64,000 nucleotides of DNA from Pseudorhodoplanes sinuspersici (GCF_002119765.1 NZ_CP021112.1:4706501-4770500), one strand, 5' to 3'. Shown: positions 30,731 through 42,537, numbered from the stretch's first letter. Numbers and translations: made by a program. The notes: generated by a model not told the origin, from the letters alone.

Positions 30731-31213
30731 CTAATCCTTTGCGCGGAATAGACCGGACTTGCCGCCCGATTTCTCGATCAACCGAATGCCTTCGATGCGC
30801 ATCTCGCGTTCGGCCGCCTTCACCATGTCATAGACGGTGAGACAGGCGACGGAAACAGCCGTCAGCGCTTCCATCTCGACGCCGGTCTGTCCCTGCACCT
30901 TGACGGTGGCGCGGACTGCGATGCCAGGCAATTGCGCATCAGGCGCAAGATCGACGGTCACCTGCGAAATCGCCAGCGGATGACAGAGCGGGATCAGGTC
31001 ATGCGTCCGTTTCGCCGCCATGATGCCGGCAATGCGGGCCGTACTGAGCACGTCGCCCTTCTTGGCATTGCCGGAGACGACCAGATCGAGCGTCGCTTTC
31101 GACATGACGACCCGGCCTTCGGCAACGGCGACGCGTTCGGTCGATGCCTTCTCGGACACATCGACCATCCGTGCTTCGCCGGACGCACCAAGATGGGTGA
31201 GTTTGCCTGCCAT
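30731..31213 (-). CDS. moaC: Cyclic pyranopterin monophosphate synthase MoaC
   Basis: MoaC works with MoaA to convert a GTP-derived intermediate into cyclic pyranopterin monophosphate. The conserved [18 protein letters not shown] and the acidic-lysine [20 protein letters not shown] segments hold the active-site residues. The 160-residue length is standard. It sits six bases after trpC and five before moeA. The mixture of tryptophan and cofactor genes is conserved in Rhizobiales. Confidence 0.96.
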   Translation of the reverse strand: MAGKLTHLGASGEARMVDVSEKASTERVAVAEGRVVMSKATLDLVVSGNAKKGDVLSTARIAGIMAAKRTHDLIPLCHPLAISQVTVDLAPDAQLPGIAVRATVKVQGQTGVEMEALTAVSVACLTVYDMVKAAEREMRIEGIRLIEKSGGKSGLFRAKD

Positions 31214-31219
31214 GCGCCG

Positions 31220-32035
31220 TCAGCTCGCAGCGTCCTGCGGCCGTGCCAGCAGCGTGCGGGTTGCAGCAGCGACGTCATTCGCGCGCATCAGGCTTTCACC
31301 GATCAGGAAAGTGGAAATACCGACGTCCGATAATACAGCGAGATCCTCGGGGGTGAAGATACCGCTTTCACCGACGATAATCCTGTCGCGCGGCACTTTC
31401 GGGGCAAGTTTGCGGCTGACCTCGATCGAGGTTTCGAAAGTGCGCAGGTTTCGATTGTTGATTCCGATCAGCGACGAACGCAGTCGCAATGCGCGCGCCA
31501 GCTCGGCTTCGTCATGGATTTCGATCAGCACATCCATGCCGAGCGCAATAGCCGCGTCTTCAAGATCGCGCGCCAGCGCATCGTCGATCGCCGCCATGAT
31601 CAGGAGGATACAATCGGCCCCGACACTGCGTGCTTCAGCCACCTGATACACATCGAACATGAAGTCCTTGCGCAAAGCGGGCAGGGTGGTCGCCGCACGG
31701 GCCTCGGTCAGATAGGACAGTTGGCCCTGGAAGGACGGCGCGTCGGTCAGGACCGACAGGCAGGTTGCGCCGCCGGCTTCATAAGCTTTGGCGATCGCCA
31801 CAGGATCGAAATCGGCGCGGATCAATCCCTTCGACGGACTGGCCTTCTTCACTTCGGCGATCAGTGCATATTGCCCCGCCGCAAGCTTGCGTCTGATGGC
31901 GTTAGCAAAACCGCGCGTCGGCGCAGCTGCCCGCGCTTCACGTTCAAGCGTCGCAAAAGGCACGCGGCTTTTCGCAGCCGCGATTTCCTCGCGTTTATAG
32001 GCCTCGATCGTCTTGAGAATATCGGCCATCATCAT
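31220..32035 (-). CDS. trpC: Indole-3-glycerol phosphate synthase
   Basis: TrpC closes the indole ring by decarboxylating CdRP, the fourth step of tryptophan synthesis. The TIM-barrel motifs [34 protein letters not shown] and [13 protein letters not shown] are present. Three consecutive ATG codons (32035, 32032, 32029) offer starts directly after the trpD stop, so the true N-terminus is uncertain by two residues. Length is 269-271 residues. There is no fused TrpF domain. Confidence 0.96.
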   Translation of the reverse strand: MMMADILKTIEAYKREEIAAAKSRVPFATLEREARAAAPTRGFANAIRRKLAAGQYALIAEVKKASPSKGLIRADFDPVAIAKAYEAGGATCLSVLTDAPSFQGQLSYLTEARAATTLPALRKDFMFDVYQVAEARSVGADCILLIMAAIDDALARDLEDAAIALGMDVLIEIHDEAELARALRLRSSLIGINNRNLRTFETSIEVSRKLAPKVPRDRIIVGESGIFTPEDLAVLSDVGISTFLIGESLMRANDVAAATRTLLARPQDAAS

Positions 32036-33052
32036 TCACGCGTTGGACACGGTGATCAGGCGATCGAGCCTGGCGCGCGCCGCGCCTGACGACAACGCCT
32101 TGCCCGCCAGTTCAGCACCGTCCTGCAGCGTTTTTGCGGCGCCGGCGACCACGAGCGCAGCGGCGGCGTTGATCAGGGCTACATCGCGATAGGCGCTCGG
32201 TTTGTCATTCAGCACATCCTGCAAGGCGGCGGCATTGTGATCGGCGTCGCCGCCGCGCAGGGCTTCCGGCTTGGCCAGCGCAATGCCGATATCGGCCGGC
32301 GAAATCTCGAAGGTGCGCACCTTGCCGTTTTCCAAAGCCGCGACGGCGGTCGGACCGGAGGTTGTGATTTCATCGAGACCGTCAGAACCGTGGACCACCC
32401 AGGCGCACTCGGACCCGAGATTTTTCAGCACCAAAGCCAACGGCTCGATCCATTGCCGCGAGAACACGCCGACAAGCTGCCGCTTCACATTGGCCGGATT
32501 GGAGAGCGGTCCCAGAAGATTGAAGATCGTGCGCGTGCCAAGCTCGACGCGCGTCGGTCCGACATTCTTCATCGCCGGATGATGCGCGGGAGCGAACATG
32601 AAACCGATCCCGGCATCTGAAATGCATCGGCCGACATCGGCTGGCGTGAGGTCAATGTTCACGCCAAGCGACATCAACACATCGGCTGCGCCCGACTTCG
32701 ACGACAGCGCCCGGTTGCCATGCTTGGCAACGGGAACGCCGGCGCCGGCGACAATGAACGCCGCGCAGGTCGAGATATTGTAGGAGCCGGATGCATCGCC
32801 GCCGGTGCCGACAACATCCACCGCATTCGCTGGTGCGTCGACCTTCAGCATCTTTGCGCGCATCGCCGCCACCGCACCCGTGATCTCGTCAACCGTCTCG
32901 CCGCGGACACGCAGCGCCATCAGGAGGCCACCCATCTGCGAGGGCGTCGCTTCGCCCGACATCATGCGGTCGAAGGCATGCGCAGCTTCGTCACGTGACA
33001 ATACGGCACCTGTTGCGGCCTTGCCGATCAACGCCCTTAAATCGTCCGTCAT
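32036..33052 (-). CDS. trpD: Anthranilate phosphoribosyltransferase
   Basis: TrpD transfers phosphoribosyl from PRPP to anthranilate. The PRPP-binding [14 protein letters not shown] and [17 protein letters not shown] motifs are intact, as is the acidic loop with [11 protein letters not shown] 33052, preceded by GAGGG, gives 338 residues, the usual size; the longer in-frame opening to 33106 would overlap trpG. It begins seven bases after trpG and abuts trpC. Confidence 0.96.
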   Translation of the reverse strand: MTDDLRALIGKAATGAVLSRDEAAHAFDRMMSGEATPSQMGGLLMALRVRGETVDEITGAVAAMRAKMLKVDAPANAVDVVGTGGDASGSYNISTCAAFIVAGAGVPVAKHGNRALSSKSGAADVLMSLGVNIDLTPADVGRCISDAGIGFMFAPAHHPAMKNVGPTRVELGTRTIFNLLGPLSNPANVKRQLVGVFSRQWIEPLALVLKNLGSECAWVVHGSDGLDEITTSGPTAVAALENGKVRTFEISPADIGIALAKPEALRGGDADHNAAALQDVLNDKPSAYRDVALINAAAALVVAGAAKTLQDGAELAGKALSSGAARARLDRLITVSNA

Positions 33053-33059
33053 GCCGCCC

Positions 33060-33665
33060 TCAATGAATGCGTTGTCGCGCCGCACCTTGATTCCAGGCGG
33101 CGGCAAGATCGAGAAAATTCTTCAGGATCAGATGCCCGTGTTCGGATGCGATGCTTTCGGGATGAAACTGCACGCCATGGACAGGCAACGTTTTGTGAGA
33201 CAAACCCATAACGATCTGATCGTCGGTCTCGGCGGTGACCTGAAGCGCATCGGGCATCGTCTCGCGTTTGACCACAAGCGAATGATAGCGCGTCGCCTTG
33301 AATGATCCATTGATGCCGCGGAATACGCTGCCGCCGTCATGCCGGATATCACAGGTCTTGCCGTGAACCTGCGAGGGCGCGCGCACGACCTCGCCGCCAA
33401 AGGCCTGTCCGATCGCCTGATGACCAAGGCACACGCCGAGGATTGGAATCCGGTTAGACGCCCTGGCGATCAGATCGAGACAGATGCCGGCGTCATCGGG
33501 GGTGCGGGGCCCCGGCGAGAGCACGATTGCCTCGGGCTTGGCCGCGATGACATCGTCCACCGAGACCGCATCATTGCGGTGTACGACGATGTCGGCACCC
33601 AACCCGCCCAAGTAATGCACGAGGTTGAATGTGAAGCTGTCATAGTTGTCGATCAGAACGATCAT
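33060..33665 (-). CDS. trpG: Anthranilate synthase component II (glutamine amidotransferase)
   Basis: TrpG supplies ammonia from glutamine to TrpE. The class I amidotransferase triad is seen as the Cys in [15 protein letters not shown], and His and Glu in [17 protein letters not shown] 33665 with [15 protein letters not shown] gives 201 residues; the open frame runs further upstream but is not family-like. It is separated from trpE by about 2.1 kb holding the divergent LysR and NmrA-like genes, so it may need its own promoter or read-through from the lysR gene 121 bases upstream. Confidence 0.95.
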   Translation of the reverse strand: MIVLIDNYDSFTFNLVHYLGGLGADIVVHRNDAVSVDDVIAAKPEAIVLSPGPRTPDDAGICLDLIARASNRIPILGVCLGHQAIGQAFGGEVVRAPSQVHGKTCDIRHDGGSVFRGINGSFKATRYHSLVVKRETMPDALQVTAETDDQIVMGLSHKTLPVHGVQFHPESIASEHGHLILKNFLDLAAAWNQGAARQRIH

Positions 33666-33786
33666 GGCGCCCGGCAATCCATGCGCTCCCGGGCGAACGC
33701 AAATCCGAATACGCAATCTGCGCAAGCTTTGATTGCGTCGCAAAACCGGTACCGCGCTTGCTGACTGCGCGGCAGCCGCCGCGGGT

Positions 33787-34764
33787 TTAGACGGGGGTTC
33801 CAGGAGGGTCAAGCCGAGCGGCATTGGCCACAGGCGACGAGCCCGGCACGGCTGCGGTCATCGCCGTCGCCGCAGCGACGATGGTGCTCCGCAACCAGAT
33901 GTGCCGGGGGTCGTGCTGGTGGCGCGCATGCCAGAGAAGGCTCATCGTGAAGCTGCCGAGATCGATAGGCGGGGCCAGCGCCACCAAACGTCCCATGCCA
34001 GCCGTCGTCTTGGCCAGGCTGGACGGCAGGGTCATGACGAGGTCCGAGCGTGCCGCAATCTCTACCGCGGCGAAGAAGCTTGGCACACGTACGTTCACCC
34101 GTCGTCGGCGGCCGATGGCATTCAGCGCGATGTCCACGGGCGCAGGTCCAATGCCGGTGACGCTCACCACGATATGGCCAAGCCGAAGATAGTCATCGAG
34201 CGTCAGTTTTTTGCCGGCATCAGGGTGTTCAGCACGCATCAGCGTGACGAACCCGTCGTCAAAGAGGCGGCGTCGATGAATACCCGCCGGCGCGTCATCG
34301 AACACACCGACCACAGCGTCCACGACATCATTCTCCAGCATTTCGATCGCCGTCGCGCTGGGTGGCAGGATGTCGAGGTCGAGCCCGGGCGCCTCATTGG
34401 CAAAGCGCTCCAGCAGTAAAGGGACCAGCGAGGCGGCCTCAAGGTCGAGCATCGCCAGCCGCATCTGGCCCGTTGCCGCAGCCGGGTTGAACGGCGTTGC
34501 CAACAGCATGTCGCCGACGCCGGCCAGCGTTCTGCGCAGCGCCGGTCGGATCTCCTCGGCGCGGGTGTTGAGAATGTAACCGGCCCGGCTGTCGACCAGC
34601 AGCGGGTCTGAAAACAAGGCGCGCAGGCGCGACAAGGCGCGGCTGACGGCGGGCTGGCTCATGTTGAGACGGCGGGCGGCGCGGGTGACGCTTTTTTCCT
34701 CCAGCAGCGCGTCGAGCACCACCAGCAGGTTTAAATCGACGCCCCTCAAATCCACTTCACGCAT
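33787..34764 (-). CDS. LysR-family transcriptional regulator
   Basis: A 325-residue regulator with the N-terminal winged helix-turn-helix (MREVDLRGVDLNLLVVLDAL, then SVTRAARRLNMSQPAVSRAL) and a C-terminal substrate-binding domain from about residue 95. ATG 34764 is the family-like start; ATG 34782 would add six residues. It is divergently transcribed from an NmrA-like gene with an 88-base gap holding a palindrome, the usual arrangement of a LysR regulator and its target. Ligand is unknown. The pair sits between trpE and trpG, but nothing ties it to tryptophan. Confidence 0.92.
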   Translation of the reverse strand: MREVDLRGVDLNLLVVLDALLEEKSVTRAARRLNMSQPAVSRALSRLRALFSDPLLVDSRAGYILNTRAEEIRPALRRTLAGVGDMLLATPFNPAAATGQMRLAMLDLEAASLVPLLLERFANEAPGLDLDILPPSATAIEMLENDVVDAVVGVFDDAPAGIHRRRLFDDGFVTLMRAEHPDAGKKLTLDDYLRLGHIVVSVTGIGPAPVDIALNAIGRRRRVNVRVPSFFAAVEIAARSDLVMTLPSSLAKTTAGMGRLVALAPPIDLGSFTMSLLWHARHQHDPRHIWLRSTIVAAATAMTAAVPGSSPVANAARLDPPGTPV

Positions 34765-34778
34765 ACTGAAAATATAAA

Positions 34779-34797
34779 CCATGCATTGGATGCATGG
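34779..34797. promoter_or_regulatory. Palindromic operator candidate
   Basis: CCATGCAT (34779-34786), a three-base spacer and ATGCATGG (34790-34797) form a perfect dyad in the 88-base gap between the divergent LysR gene and the NmrA-like gene. The site overlaps the possible upstream lysR start at 34782. It is a reasonable binding site for the adjacent LysR protein (inference from position and symmetry). Confidence 0.6.
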
Positions 34798-34852
34798 AAG
34801 GGCTCCCTGTATTCCGCTCGACATCGACAGCAGCCAACAATGGAGACAGGTC

Positions 34853-35728
34853 ATGCATGTGGTTTTTGGAGCGAATGGCAGGGCCGGCGGTGAAACCGCG
34901 CATGCCCTGATCGAACGCGGCGAAGCGGTGCGTGTCGCCGTACGCCGCCCTGAACAGGGTGAAGCATGGAAGGCGCGCGGCGCAGACGTCGCCGTCGCCA
35001 GCATCGACGATGCGAACGCGGTCTCGGCCGCTTTGGAAGGGGCGACAGCCGCGTTCCTGTTCAATCCGCCTCCGGTGGCGGGCGACCCGTTCGCGCAGGC
35101 CACACAAGTCGGTTCGGCGTTGGCAGAGGCCGTGCGGCGTACGCACCTACCCAGGGCGGTCGTGCTGTCGTCGGTCGGCGCCCAACACGAAACAGGTACC
35201 GGCATTATTGCCACGCTGCACCAGATGGAAGGCGCGCTGGCTGGCGCGGCGTCGGCGACAGTCTTTCTGCGGCCGGGCTATTTTGTCGAAACCTGGTCCG
35301 AGGTTGCCGAAGCTGCTGTCGCAGGCGGCACTCTTCCGACGTTTCTGGAGCCTGACCAGAAGATACCCATGGTCAGCACGATCGATGTCGGGCGGACGGC
35401 CGCCCAACTGATGTGCGAGAACTGGTCAGGACCGCGCGTGGTGGAATTGGGCGGCCCCGAAGACTGGAGCGCCCGGGATGTGGCGATGGCCTTTGCCGAC
35501 GTCCTCGGCCGCCCGGTCGCACCGGCATTCGTTCCGCCTGAGCAACGCGCGGCCGTTCTCGCCGAAGTCGGACTTCCGGCAACCGTGGCAACGGCCCTTC
35601 TCGGCATGTACGAGGGGATCGCAAGTGGCCGCGTTGCGCGTGCGGACGGCACCGAACACCGGCGCGGGACGACATCGCTCGCCACAGCAGTCGCGCGCAT
35701 CATCACGAAAATTCAGGCGGCTACCTGA
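34853..35728 (+). CDS. NmrA-like NAD(P)-binding oxidoreductase
   Basis: An atypical short-chain dehydrogenase of the NmrA/SDR_a5 type. The Rossmann glycine motif is VVFGANGRAGGETA at the N-terminus. VVLSSVGAQHETGTG occupies the position of the catalytic Ser region, without a clear YxxxK. ATG 34853 follows GGAGACAGG and gives 291 residues. Relatives act as NAD(P)H redox sensors, azoreductase-like or quinone oxidoreductase-like proteins. Its probable regulator is the divergent LysR protein. The substrate cannot be told from sequence. Confidence 0.85.
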   Translation: MHVVFGANGRAGGETAHALIERGEAVRVAVRRPEQGEAWKARGADVAVASIDDANAVSAALEGATAAFLFNPPPVAGDPFAQATQVGSALAEAVRRTHLPRAVVLSSVGAQHETGTGIIATLHQMEGALAGAASATVFLRPGYFVETWSEVAEAAVAGGTLPTFLEPDQKIPMVSTIDVGRTAAQLMCENWSGPRVVELGGPEDWSARDVAMAFADVLGRPVAPAFVPPEQRAAVLAEVGLPATVATALLGMYEGIASGRVARADGTEHRRGTTSLATAVARIITKIQAAT

Positions 35729-35799
35729 TCGCCAAGTCTGGCATTTGATGAGGCCGTGGCCTTACGAAAGGGCTACGGCCGCCCCGGCGGGTTTGCATG

Positions 35800-37314
35800 T
35801 CACTGACCGCGCCGTGAGCCGCTGGCAAAGCGCCGCGCTTCCTCCGCCGCGCGGAACAAAGCCTTGGCTTTGTTGATGCATTCCTGCTGTTCGAACACAG
35901 GGTCGCTGTCAGCCACGACACCTGCGCCAGCCTGCACATACATGGTGCCGTCCTTGATCACTGCCGTCCGCAGCACGATGCAGGTATCCATTTCCCCCGC
36001 AGCGGAGAAATAGCCGACGCAACCGGCATAGATGCCGCGTTTTTCTTTCTCGAGCTCGTCGATGATCTGCATCGCCCGAACCTTAGGCGCGCCGGACACC
36101 GTGCCGGCTGGAAAGCCGGCAATCAGCGCATCGAGAGCATCGCGTCCCGCCGCCAATTCGCCTTCGACATTCGAGACGATATGCATCACCTGACTGTAGC
36201 GCTCGATGAAGAATTTGTCGGTGACATCGACACTGCCGATGGTCGAAACTCGCCCAACGTCGTTGCGCCCAAGATCGAGCAGCATCAGATGCTCGGCGCA
36301 TTCCTTCGGATCAGCGAGCAATTCACGTTCCAGCGCGGCATCTTCGTGCGGCGTTGCGCCGCGCGGCCGCGTGCCGGCAAGCGGACGGATGGTGACACGC
36401 CCGTCGCGCACGCGAACAAGAACTTCCGGGCTCGATCCGGCGATCGAGAAGCCGTCGAAATCGAGGAAGTAAAGAAACGGCGCCGGATTGACACGGCGAA
36501 GCGCGCGATAGAGCGAGAACGGCGACAAGTCGAATGGTGAAGAAAATCGCTGTGACAGCACCACCTGGAAGATATCGCCGGCGGCGATATATTCCTTGGC
36601 GCTGCGGACCATCGACGCATATTCATCTGGCGTCGTGTTCGAGACCTGCGGTGTCGCAATGGCGTCTGGCGCGTCGTGCATCGACTTTGGCAGCGGCGCA
36701 TCGAGCGCATCGACAATCGCCGTCAGGCGTTCAGTGGCGCGCGCCAACGCCGTCTTTGCCGATACACTTCGTTCGGGGCGGACCGGCGTGATGATGGTGA
36801 TCGAATCCTTCACCGCATCGAAGACGATCACAATGGTTGGACGGATGAGGATCGCATCCGGCGTGCCGAGCACATCCGGATTGATATCCGGCAACCGCTC
36901 CATTTGCCGCACCATGTCATAGCCGAGATAGCCAAACAGACCGGCCGAGGGTGGCGGCAATTCCGGCGGCAGTTCAATCCGGCATTCAGCGATCAGCTCG
37001 CGCAAGGCATCGAGCGGAGGGAGCGGGCAGGGTGAAAACTGCTCCGGCGCCCGGATCGCGTTGCGATTGGTCTCGGCATGATTGTCACGCACGCGCCAGA
37101 CGAGATCGGGCAATAGTCCGATGATGGAATACCGGCCGCGGACGGCACCGCCTTCAACCGACTCGAACAGGAAGCTCATCGGCTTCCCGCTCGCAATCTT
37201 CAGAAAAGCGGAAACCGGCGTTTCCAGATCGGCAACGAGCGTCGTCCAGACGACTTGCGCAGCGCCACGGTCATAGCGTTCGGCAAAGGCATCGGCAGTC
37301 GGTTCGATGAGCAT
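35800..37314 (-). CDS. trpE: Anthranilate synthase component I
   Basis: TrpE makes anthranilate from chorismate. The chorismate-binding domain shows AGTRPRGATPHEDAALEREL, LMLLDLGRNDVGRVS, and PAGTVSGAPKVRAMQIIDEL; the N-terminal domain with the feedback-inhibition region contains SFLFESVEGGAVRGRYSIIG. Length 504 residues is normal for the unfused form. A TrpE-TrpG fusion, as in some Rhizobiales, is excluded because trpG is separate. No tryptophan-codon leader peptide is seen in the 132 bases upstream. Confidence 0.96.
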   Translation of the reverse strand: MLIEPTADAFAERYDRGAAQVVWTTLVADLETPVSAFLKIASGKPMSFLFESVEGGAVRGRYSIIGLLPDLVWRVRDNHAETNRNAIRAPEQFSPCPLPPLDALRELIAECRIELPPELPPPSAGLFGYLGYDMVRQMERLPDINPDVLGTPDAILIRPTIVIVFDAVKDSITIITPVRPERSVSAKTALARATERLTAIVDALDAPLPKSMHDAPDAIATPQVSNTTPDEYASMVRSAKEYIAAGDIFQVVLSQRFSSPFDLSPFSLYRALRRVNPAPFLYFLDFDGFSIAGSSPEVLVRVRDGRVTIRPLAGTRPRGATPHEDAALERELLADPKECAEHLMLLDLGRNDVGRVSTIGSVDVTDKFFIERYSQVMHIVSNVEGELAAGRDALDALIAGFPAGTVSGAPKVRAMQIIDELEKEKRGIYAGCVGYFSAAGEMDTCIVLRTAVIKDGTMYVQAGAGVVADSDPVFEQQECINKAKALFRAAEEARRFASGSRRGQ

Positions 37315-37370
37315 GGGACATTCACAACAACAAAGTGGCCAAGTCAGTTGAAGCGGATGTCCTATTTCCG

Positions 37371-37430
37371 TTCGTCCCCGCGAAAGCGGGGACCCAGAGG
37401 CTGGATTCCGCGTTCGCGGGACGTGAGCGG
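37371..37430. repeat. Dispersed palindromic repeat (CCCGCGAAAGCGGG type)
   Basis: GTCCCCGC (37374-37381), a GAAA tetraloop and GCGGGGAC (37386-37393) form a perfect hairpin, followed by CTGGATTC and a second stem, CCGCG/CGCGG (37408-37419). This two-hairpin unit is a common intergenic repeat of Rhizobiales and other alphaproteobacteria. It occupies the gap between the PpiD-type gene and trpE. A shorter copy is at 42538. Confidence 0.75.
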
Positions 37431-37446
37431 AAAGAGTGCTCTCGCG

Positions 37447-39354
37447 CTAATTCGTGGTGCCGCCGATCACCTGGTTCAGCGCAGCCTCATTGATGGTCGC
37501 ACCGAGATCGTTCTGAATGCTGGTGATGTATTGCGCGATCAGGTCTTCCGAATAGGCATTCGTGAGATTGCCTTCCAGTCGGCGCGCTTCGGGCGAACCG
37601 GGAGCGACAGGCGGCACGGTGACACCGGTCACACGAAATACGATCCACTGTGTCGGCTCATCGCCCTCCGACGATCCGGCCGAATCCTTCGGAGTCTGGA
37701 ACACGGCTTCGAGCGCGTTCGCGGGGAAATTGCCCTGCGTGCGATCGCGGCGCAGCGACGCGATGAATTGCGGCTTGGTGTTGAAGGCCGCGGCCGTCTC
37801 GCTGATGCTCGAGACCTTTAACTTTTCGACCGCTTCCTTGGCCTTTTCCTTCAGCTTCTCGACGACCTGATCATTGCGCCAGCGTTCGACAACACGGTCG
37901 CGCACTTCATCGAGCGGACGTTCGCGCGAGGGCGTCACCGACAGCACTTCGAACCAGACATATCCGGCGCCATTTGGAAGCTGGATCGGATCGTTTTCCA
38001 CGCCGGGCTCGGAGGCAAAGATCGCGGAGGGCAGGTTGGCGCCAGCCGGCAGATCGGCGACAGGATTACCGTCGGGACCACGACCTGCGCGGTCGATCGC
38101 ATCGATGGTACGAACCGGCAGATTGAGCTTCTTGGCAAGATCGGCAATGGAGCCGCCCGAAATCCGTTCGTCTTCCATCTTGTCGAAGAGCGTACGCACT
38201 TCGCGGCGTGCGCGTTCGTTTGCCAGGTCACGTTTGATCTCAGCCATGACCTCGGACATGTCGCGTTTGACCTCGGCTTCGACCTTGCCGACGCGGACCA
38301 GCGCCGTGCCGAAGCGACCCTTGACCGGCTCGCTGACTTGGCCCGATTTCAACGAGAAGGCCGCATCGGCAATGGCCGGGTCGAGGATCTGTGACTTGCT
38401 GACAAGGCCAAGATTGAAATCGCCATCCTTGAGACCGCGTTCTGAGGCAAGTTGCTCGAAAGTCGTGCCCTGGGTCAGCTTCTGCGCAGCCGCCCGTGCA
38501 TCGTCCTCATTCGGAAAAACGATCTGCTGCACCTCGCGCCGCTCCGGCGTGGTGTAACGCGTGGGGTCGGCGTCATAAACCTTCTTGGCATCGGCGTCGC
38601 TGACCTCGATCGTCTTTGTAACCTCATCGGGGGACAGGACGATCAGATCGGCTTTCCGGAATTCAGGTGCACGGAACAGCGTCTTGCGCTCGTCGAAATA
38701 CTTGGTGAGCTGCTCTGGCGTAGGCTCAGGGATATCGCCAGCCTGTTCCGGCCCCAGCACGATATAGTCAAGCGAACGCAACTCATTAAGATAGCGGTTC
38801 TGCGCATCGACGGTGACGGCGGGCGGTGCGAGATCGCTTACCAGCGCGCGGACGATTTGCTGGCGTAGGAGCTGCTTGCGCTGCTCGGCAACATAACGGC
38901 CTTCGGTATAACCGGCCTGGCGAATGATCGCCTCGAACCGTGCGCGATCGAACTGGCCGGTGATGCCGCGGAATGACGGATCGTTGCGGATGCGGTCCGC
39001 GATCACCTCATTCGGCAGATTGAGACGGAGCGTGCGGACATTTTCATCGACTGCAGCTTCGGCCAGCATCTGGCCAAGCATCTGCCGGGGCAGGCCGAGT
39101 GCGCGTGCCTGGTCGGGCGGAATCGGACGGCCGACCTGGCGGATGAGCTGCTGCAGCCGGTCATTGTAGTTTTGCCGGAATTGCTCGACGCCAATTTCGG
39201 TGCTGCCGATTTTCGCAACAGTCGATTGTCCGAAGCCGCGGAAGATATCGCCGACGCCCCAGACCGCGAAACTGACCGCGATCAGGCCGAGGAGTAGGCC
39301 GGTAACGAGCCGGCCGAGCCAGTTACGGGTGGCTGTGTGCATTCCTCGAAGCAT
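37447..39354 (-). CDS. PpiD-type periplasmic peptidyl-prolyl isomerase/chaperone
   Basis: A membrane-anchored periplasmic folding factor. One N-terminal helix (about residues 14-34, LVTGLLLGLIAVSFAVWGVG) is followed by a SurA_N-type chaperone domain (residues about 40-200) and a parvulin rotamase domain (about 245-370, with FEQLASERGLKDGDFNLGLV). The 635-residue length matches PpiD of alphaproteobacteria. PpiD associates with the Sec translocon and binds emerging proteins. The start MLRGMHTATRNWLGR fits related proteins. It precedes trpE and diverges from tpiA. Confidence 0.9.
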   Translation of the reverse strand: MLRGMHTATRNWLGRLVTGLLLGLIAVSFAVWGVGDIFRGFGQSTVAKIGSTEIGVEQFRQNYNDRLQQLIRQVGRPIPPDQARALGLPRQMLGQMLAEAAVDENVRTLRLNLPNEVIADRIRNDPSFRGITGQFDRARFEAIIRQAGYTEGRYVAEQRKQLLRQQIVRALVSDLAPPAVTVDAQNRYLNELRSLDYIVLGPEQAGDIPEPTPEQLTKYFDERKTLFRAPEFRKADLIVLSPDEVTKTIEVSDADAKKVYDADPTRYTTPERREVQQIVFPNEDDARAAAQKLTQGTTFEQLASERGLKDGDFNLGLVSKSQILDPAIADAAFSLKSGQVSEPVKGRFGTALVRVGKVEAEVKRDMSEVMAEIKRDLANERARREVRTLFDKMEDERISGGSIADLAKKLNLPVRTIDAIDRAGRGPDGNPVADLPAGANLPSAIFASEPGVENDPIQLPNGAGYVWFEVLSVTPSRERPLDEVRDRVVERWRNDQVVEKLKEKAKEAVEKLKVSSISETAAAFNTKPQFIASLRRDRTQGNFPANALEAVFQTPKDSAGSSEGDEPTQWIVFRVTGVTVPPVAPGSPEARRLEGNLTNAYSEDLIAQYITSIQNDLGATINEAALNQVIGGTTN

Positions 39355-39524
39355 GGGCGGACAGAATCTCTTTTATGGGGAAGGGGTGTTAAAAGGCCGC
39401 GCATCATAGTGATGGCGCCTTTACGCTGCAACTCACTGACGAGTAACGGGAAAGCGTTGGCACGCGGTGGATCGGTTTGGTAACCGCAGAATCACGACGT
39501 TTAAAGCAAGAGGAAACCTGATTG

Positions 39525-40280
39525 ATGGCAAACGATCCGCGTCCGCTGGTCGCAGGCAACTGGAAGATGAATGGTCTGCGCGGGTCGATTTCAGAACTCG
39601 AAGCGATCATCGCCGATGCTCAGGCCAGACCATGGCCGGTTGACCTGATGATCTGTCCGCCGGCGACGTTGGTCTGTGCTTTCGCCAAGGCTGCCGCAGG
39701 AGCGAAGATCGCCATTGGCGCCCAGGACTGCCACGCCGAGGTCTCCGGCGCCTTTACCGGGGATATCTCGGCGGAGATGCTGAAGGATGCGGGCGCAAGC
39801 GCTGTTATCGTCGGACATTCCGAGCGGCGGACCTATCACGGCGAAACCGACGACATGGTGAAAGCCAAGGCGAAAGCAGCGAACCGGGCCGGCCTGACCG
39901 CCATCGTCTGCATCGGTGAGACCTATGAGGAGCGTGAGGCTGGAGCCACAATTTCAAGGATTGAGAGGCAGTTAGCGGGATCTCTTCCGGAAACGATCGA
40001 TGCCGTTAAACTGGTTATTGCATATGAGCCGGTCTGGGCGATCGGCACCGGGCTGACACCGACGCCGAAGGATGTCGAACAGGTTCACCAGACGATCCGG
40101 AAGCACCTGGTTTCGCTTGATAAATCGTCCGGACCGACGGTGCGGATCCTGTACGGCGGCTCCGTTAAACCGTCGAATGCCAAGGAGCTGATGGCGGTCC
40201 CGAACGTCAATGGCGCATTGGTCGGCGGCGCCAGCCTGACCGCCAAGGATTTCCTCGGCATCGCAGCGGCTTATGCCTGA
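39525..40280 (+). CDS. tpiA: Triosephosphate isomerase
   Basis: TpiA interconverts dihydroxyacetone phosphate and glyceraldehyde 3-phosphate. The catalytic residues are seen as Lys14 in AGNWKMN, the His in VIVGHSERR, and the Glu in [11 protein letters not shown]; the phosphate loop [11 protein letters not shown] is near the C-terminus. ATG 39525 gives 251 residues; a TTG three bases earlier would add one. AAGAGGAAA precedes the start. It lies upstream of secG in the same direction. Confidence 0.97.
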   Translation: MANDPRPLVAGNWKMNGLRGSISELEAIIADAQARPWPVDLMICPPATLVCAFAKAAAGAKIAIGAQDCHAEVSGAFTGDISAEMLKDAGASAVIVGHSERRTYHGETDDMVKAKAKAANRAGLTAIVCIGETYEEREAGATISRIERQLAGSLPETIDAVKLVIAYEPVWAIGTGLTPTPKDVEQVHQTIRKHLVSLDKSSGPTVRILYGGSVKPSNAKELMAVPNVNGALVGGASLTAKDFLGIAAAYA

Positions 40281-40388
40281 CCGCAAAGGGTAGAATTTTC
40301 CAACCCGGTCGTGTACAGACGCGGCCGCATTCCCTATATGGCGGCGTGACGCACCGGCCCGGCCCGGCGAACATCAGGTTTTTGACGC

Positions 40389-40781
40389 ATGCATACGGTC
40401 CTTATCGTCGTTCATCTGCTCATCGTTCTGGCGTTGATCGGGCTTGTTCTGCTGCAGCGTTCCGAAGGCGGCGGACTTGGCATGGGCGGCGGCGGCGGCG
40501 GCTTCATGACCACCCGCGGCACCACCAATATTCTTTCCCGGACAACCGGATTCCTGGCAGCGGCCTTCTTCGCGACCAGCCTCCTGTTGTCGATCATTGC
40601 CGGCATGGACCGCGCACCGTCGTCGATCCTGAATACCGGCGCACCGGTGGCCCCGGGCGCGCCGACTGCGCCGCTTGGCACGGGCTCCGGCGGCGTCCTC
40701 GACGCGCTGAAGCAGCAGGGGGGCGGGCAGCCGCCCGCGGCGCCGCAGCCATCCGGGCCGCAGGTGCCGCAATCGCAGTAA
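40389..40781 (+). CDS. secG: Preprotein translocase subunit SecG
   Basis: SecG is the small accessory subunit of the SecYEG channel. Two membrane helices (residues 3-21 and about 57-76) flank the conserved cytoplasmic loop LLQRSEGGGLGMGGGGGG and RTTGFLAAAFF. The C-terminal tail (about 95-130) is rich in Gly, Pro and Gln, as is usual in alphaproteobacteria. Length is 130 residues. A hairpin follows the stop codon. Confidence 0.93.
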   Translation: MHTVLIVVHLLIVLALIGLVLLQRSEGGGLGMGGGGGGFMTTRGTTNILSRTTGFLAAAFFATSLLLSIIAGMDRAPSSILNTGAPVAPGAPTAPLGTGSGGVLDALKQQGGGQPPAAPQPSGPQVPQSQ

Positions 40782-40790
40782 CCCTTAGGG

Positions 40791-40819
40791 AGGGCCGGGA
40801 AACCGGCCCTTCGAATTTG
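40791..40819 (+). terminator. Intrinsic terminator candidate after secG
   Basis: AGGGCCGG (40791-40798), a GAAA tetraloop and CCGGCCCT (40803-40810) form a perfect 8-bp stem ten bases after the secG stop, followed by TCGAATTTG. The T run is short, so it may be a weak terminator that allows some read-through into pyrG. Confidence 0.55.
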
Positions 40820-40882
40820 TGGGGGCAGTTATCCAACGCCGAGGGGGCCATAGCCCTCGTCGAATCGAAACCGGGTGTCTAA

Positions 40883-42526
<1,644 letters not shown>

Positions 42527-42537
42527 TGAACCCGCTC

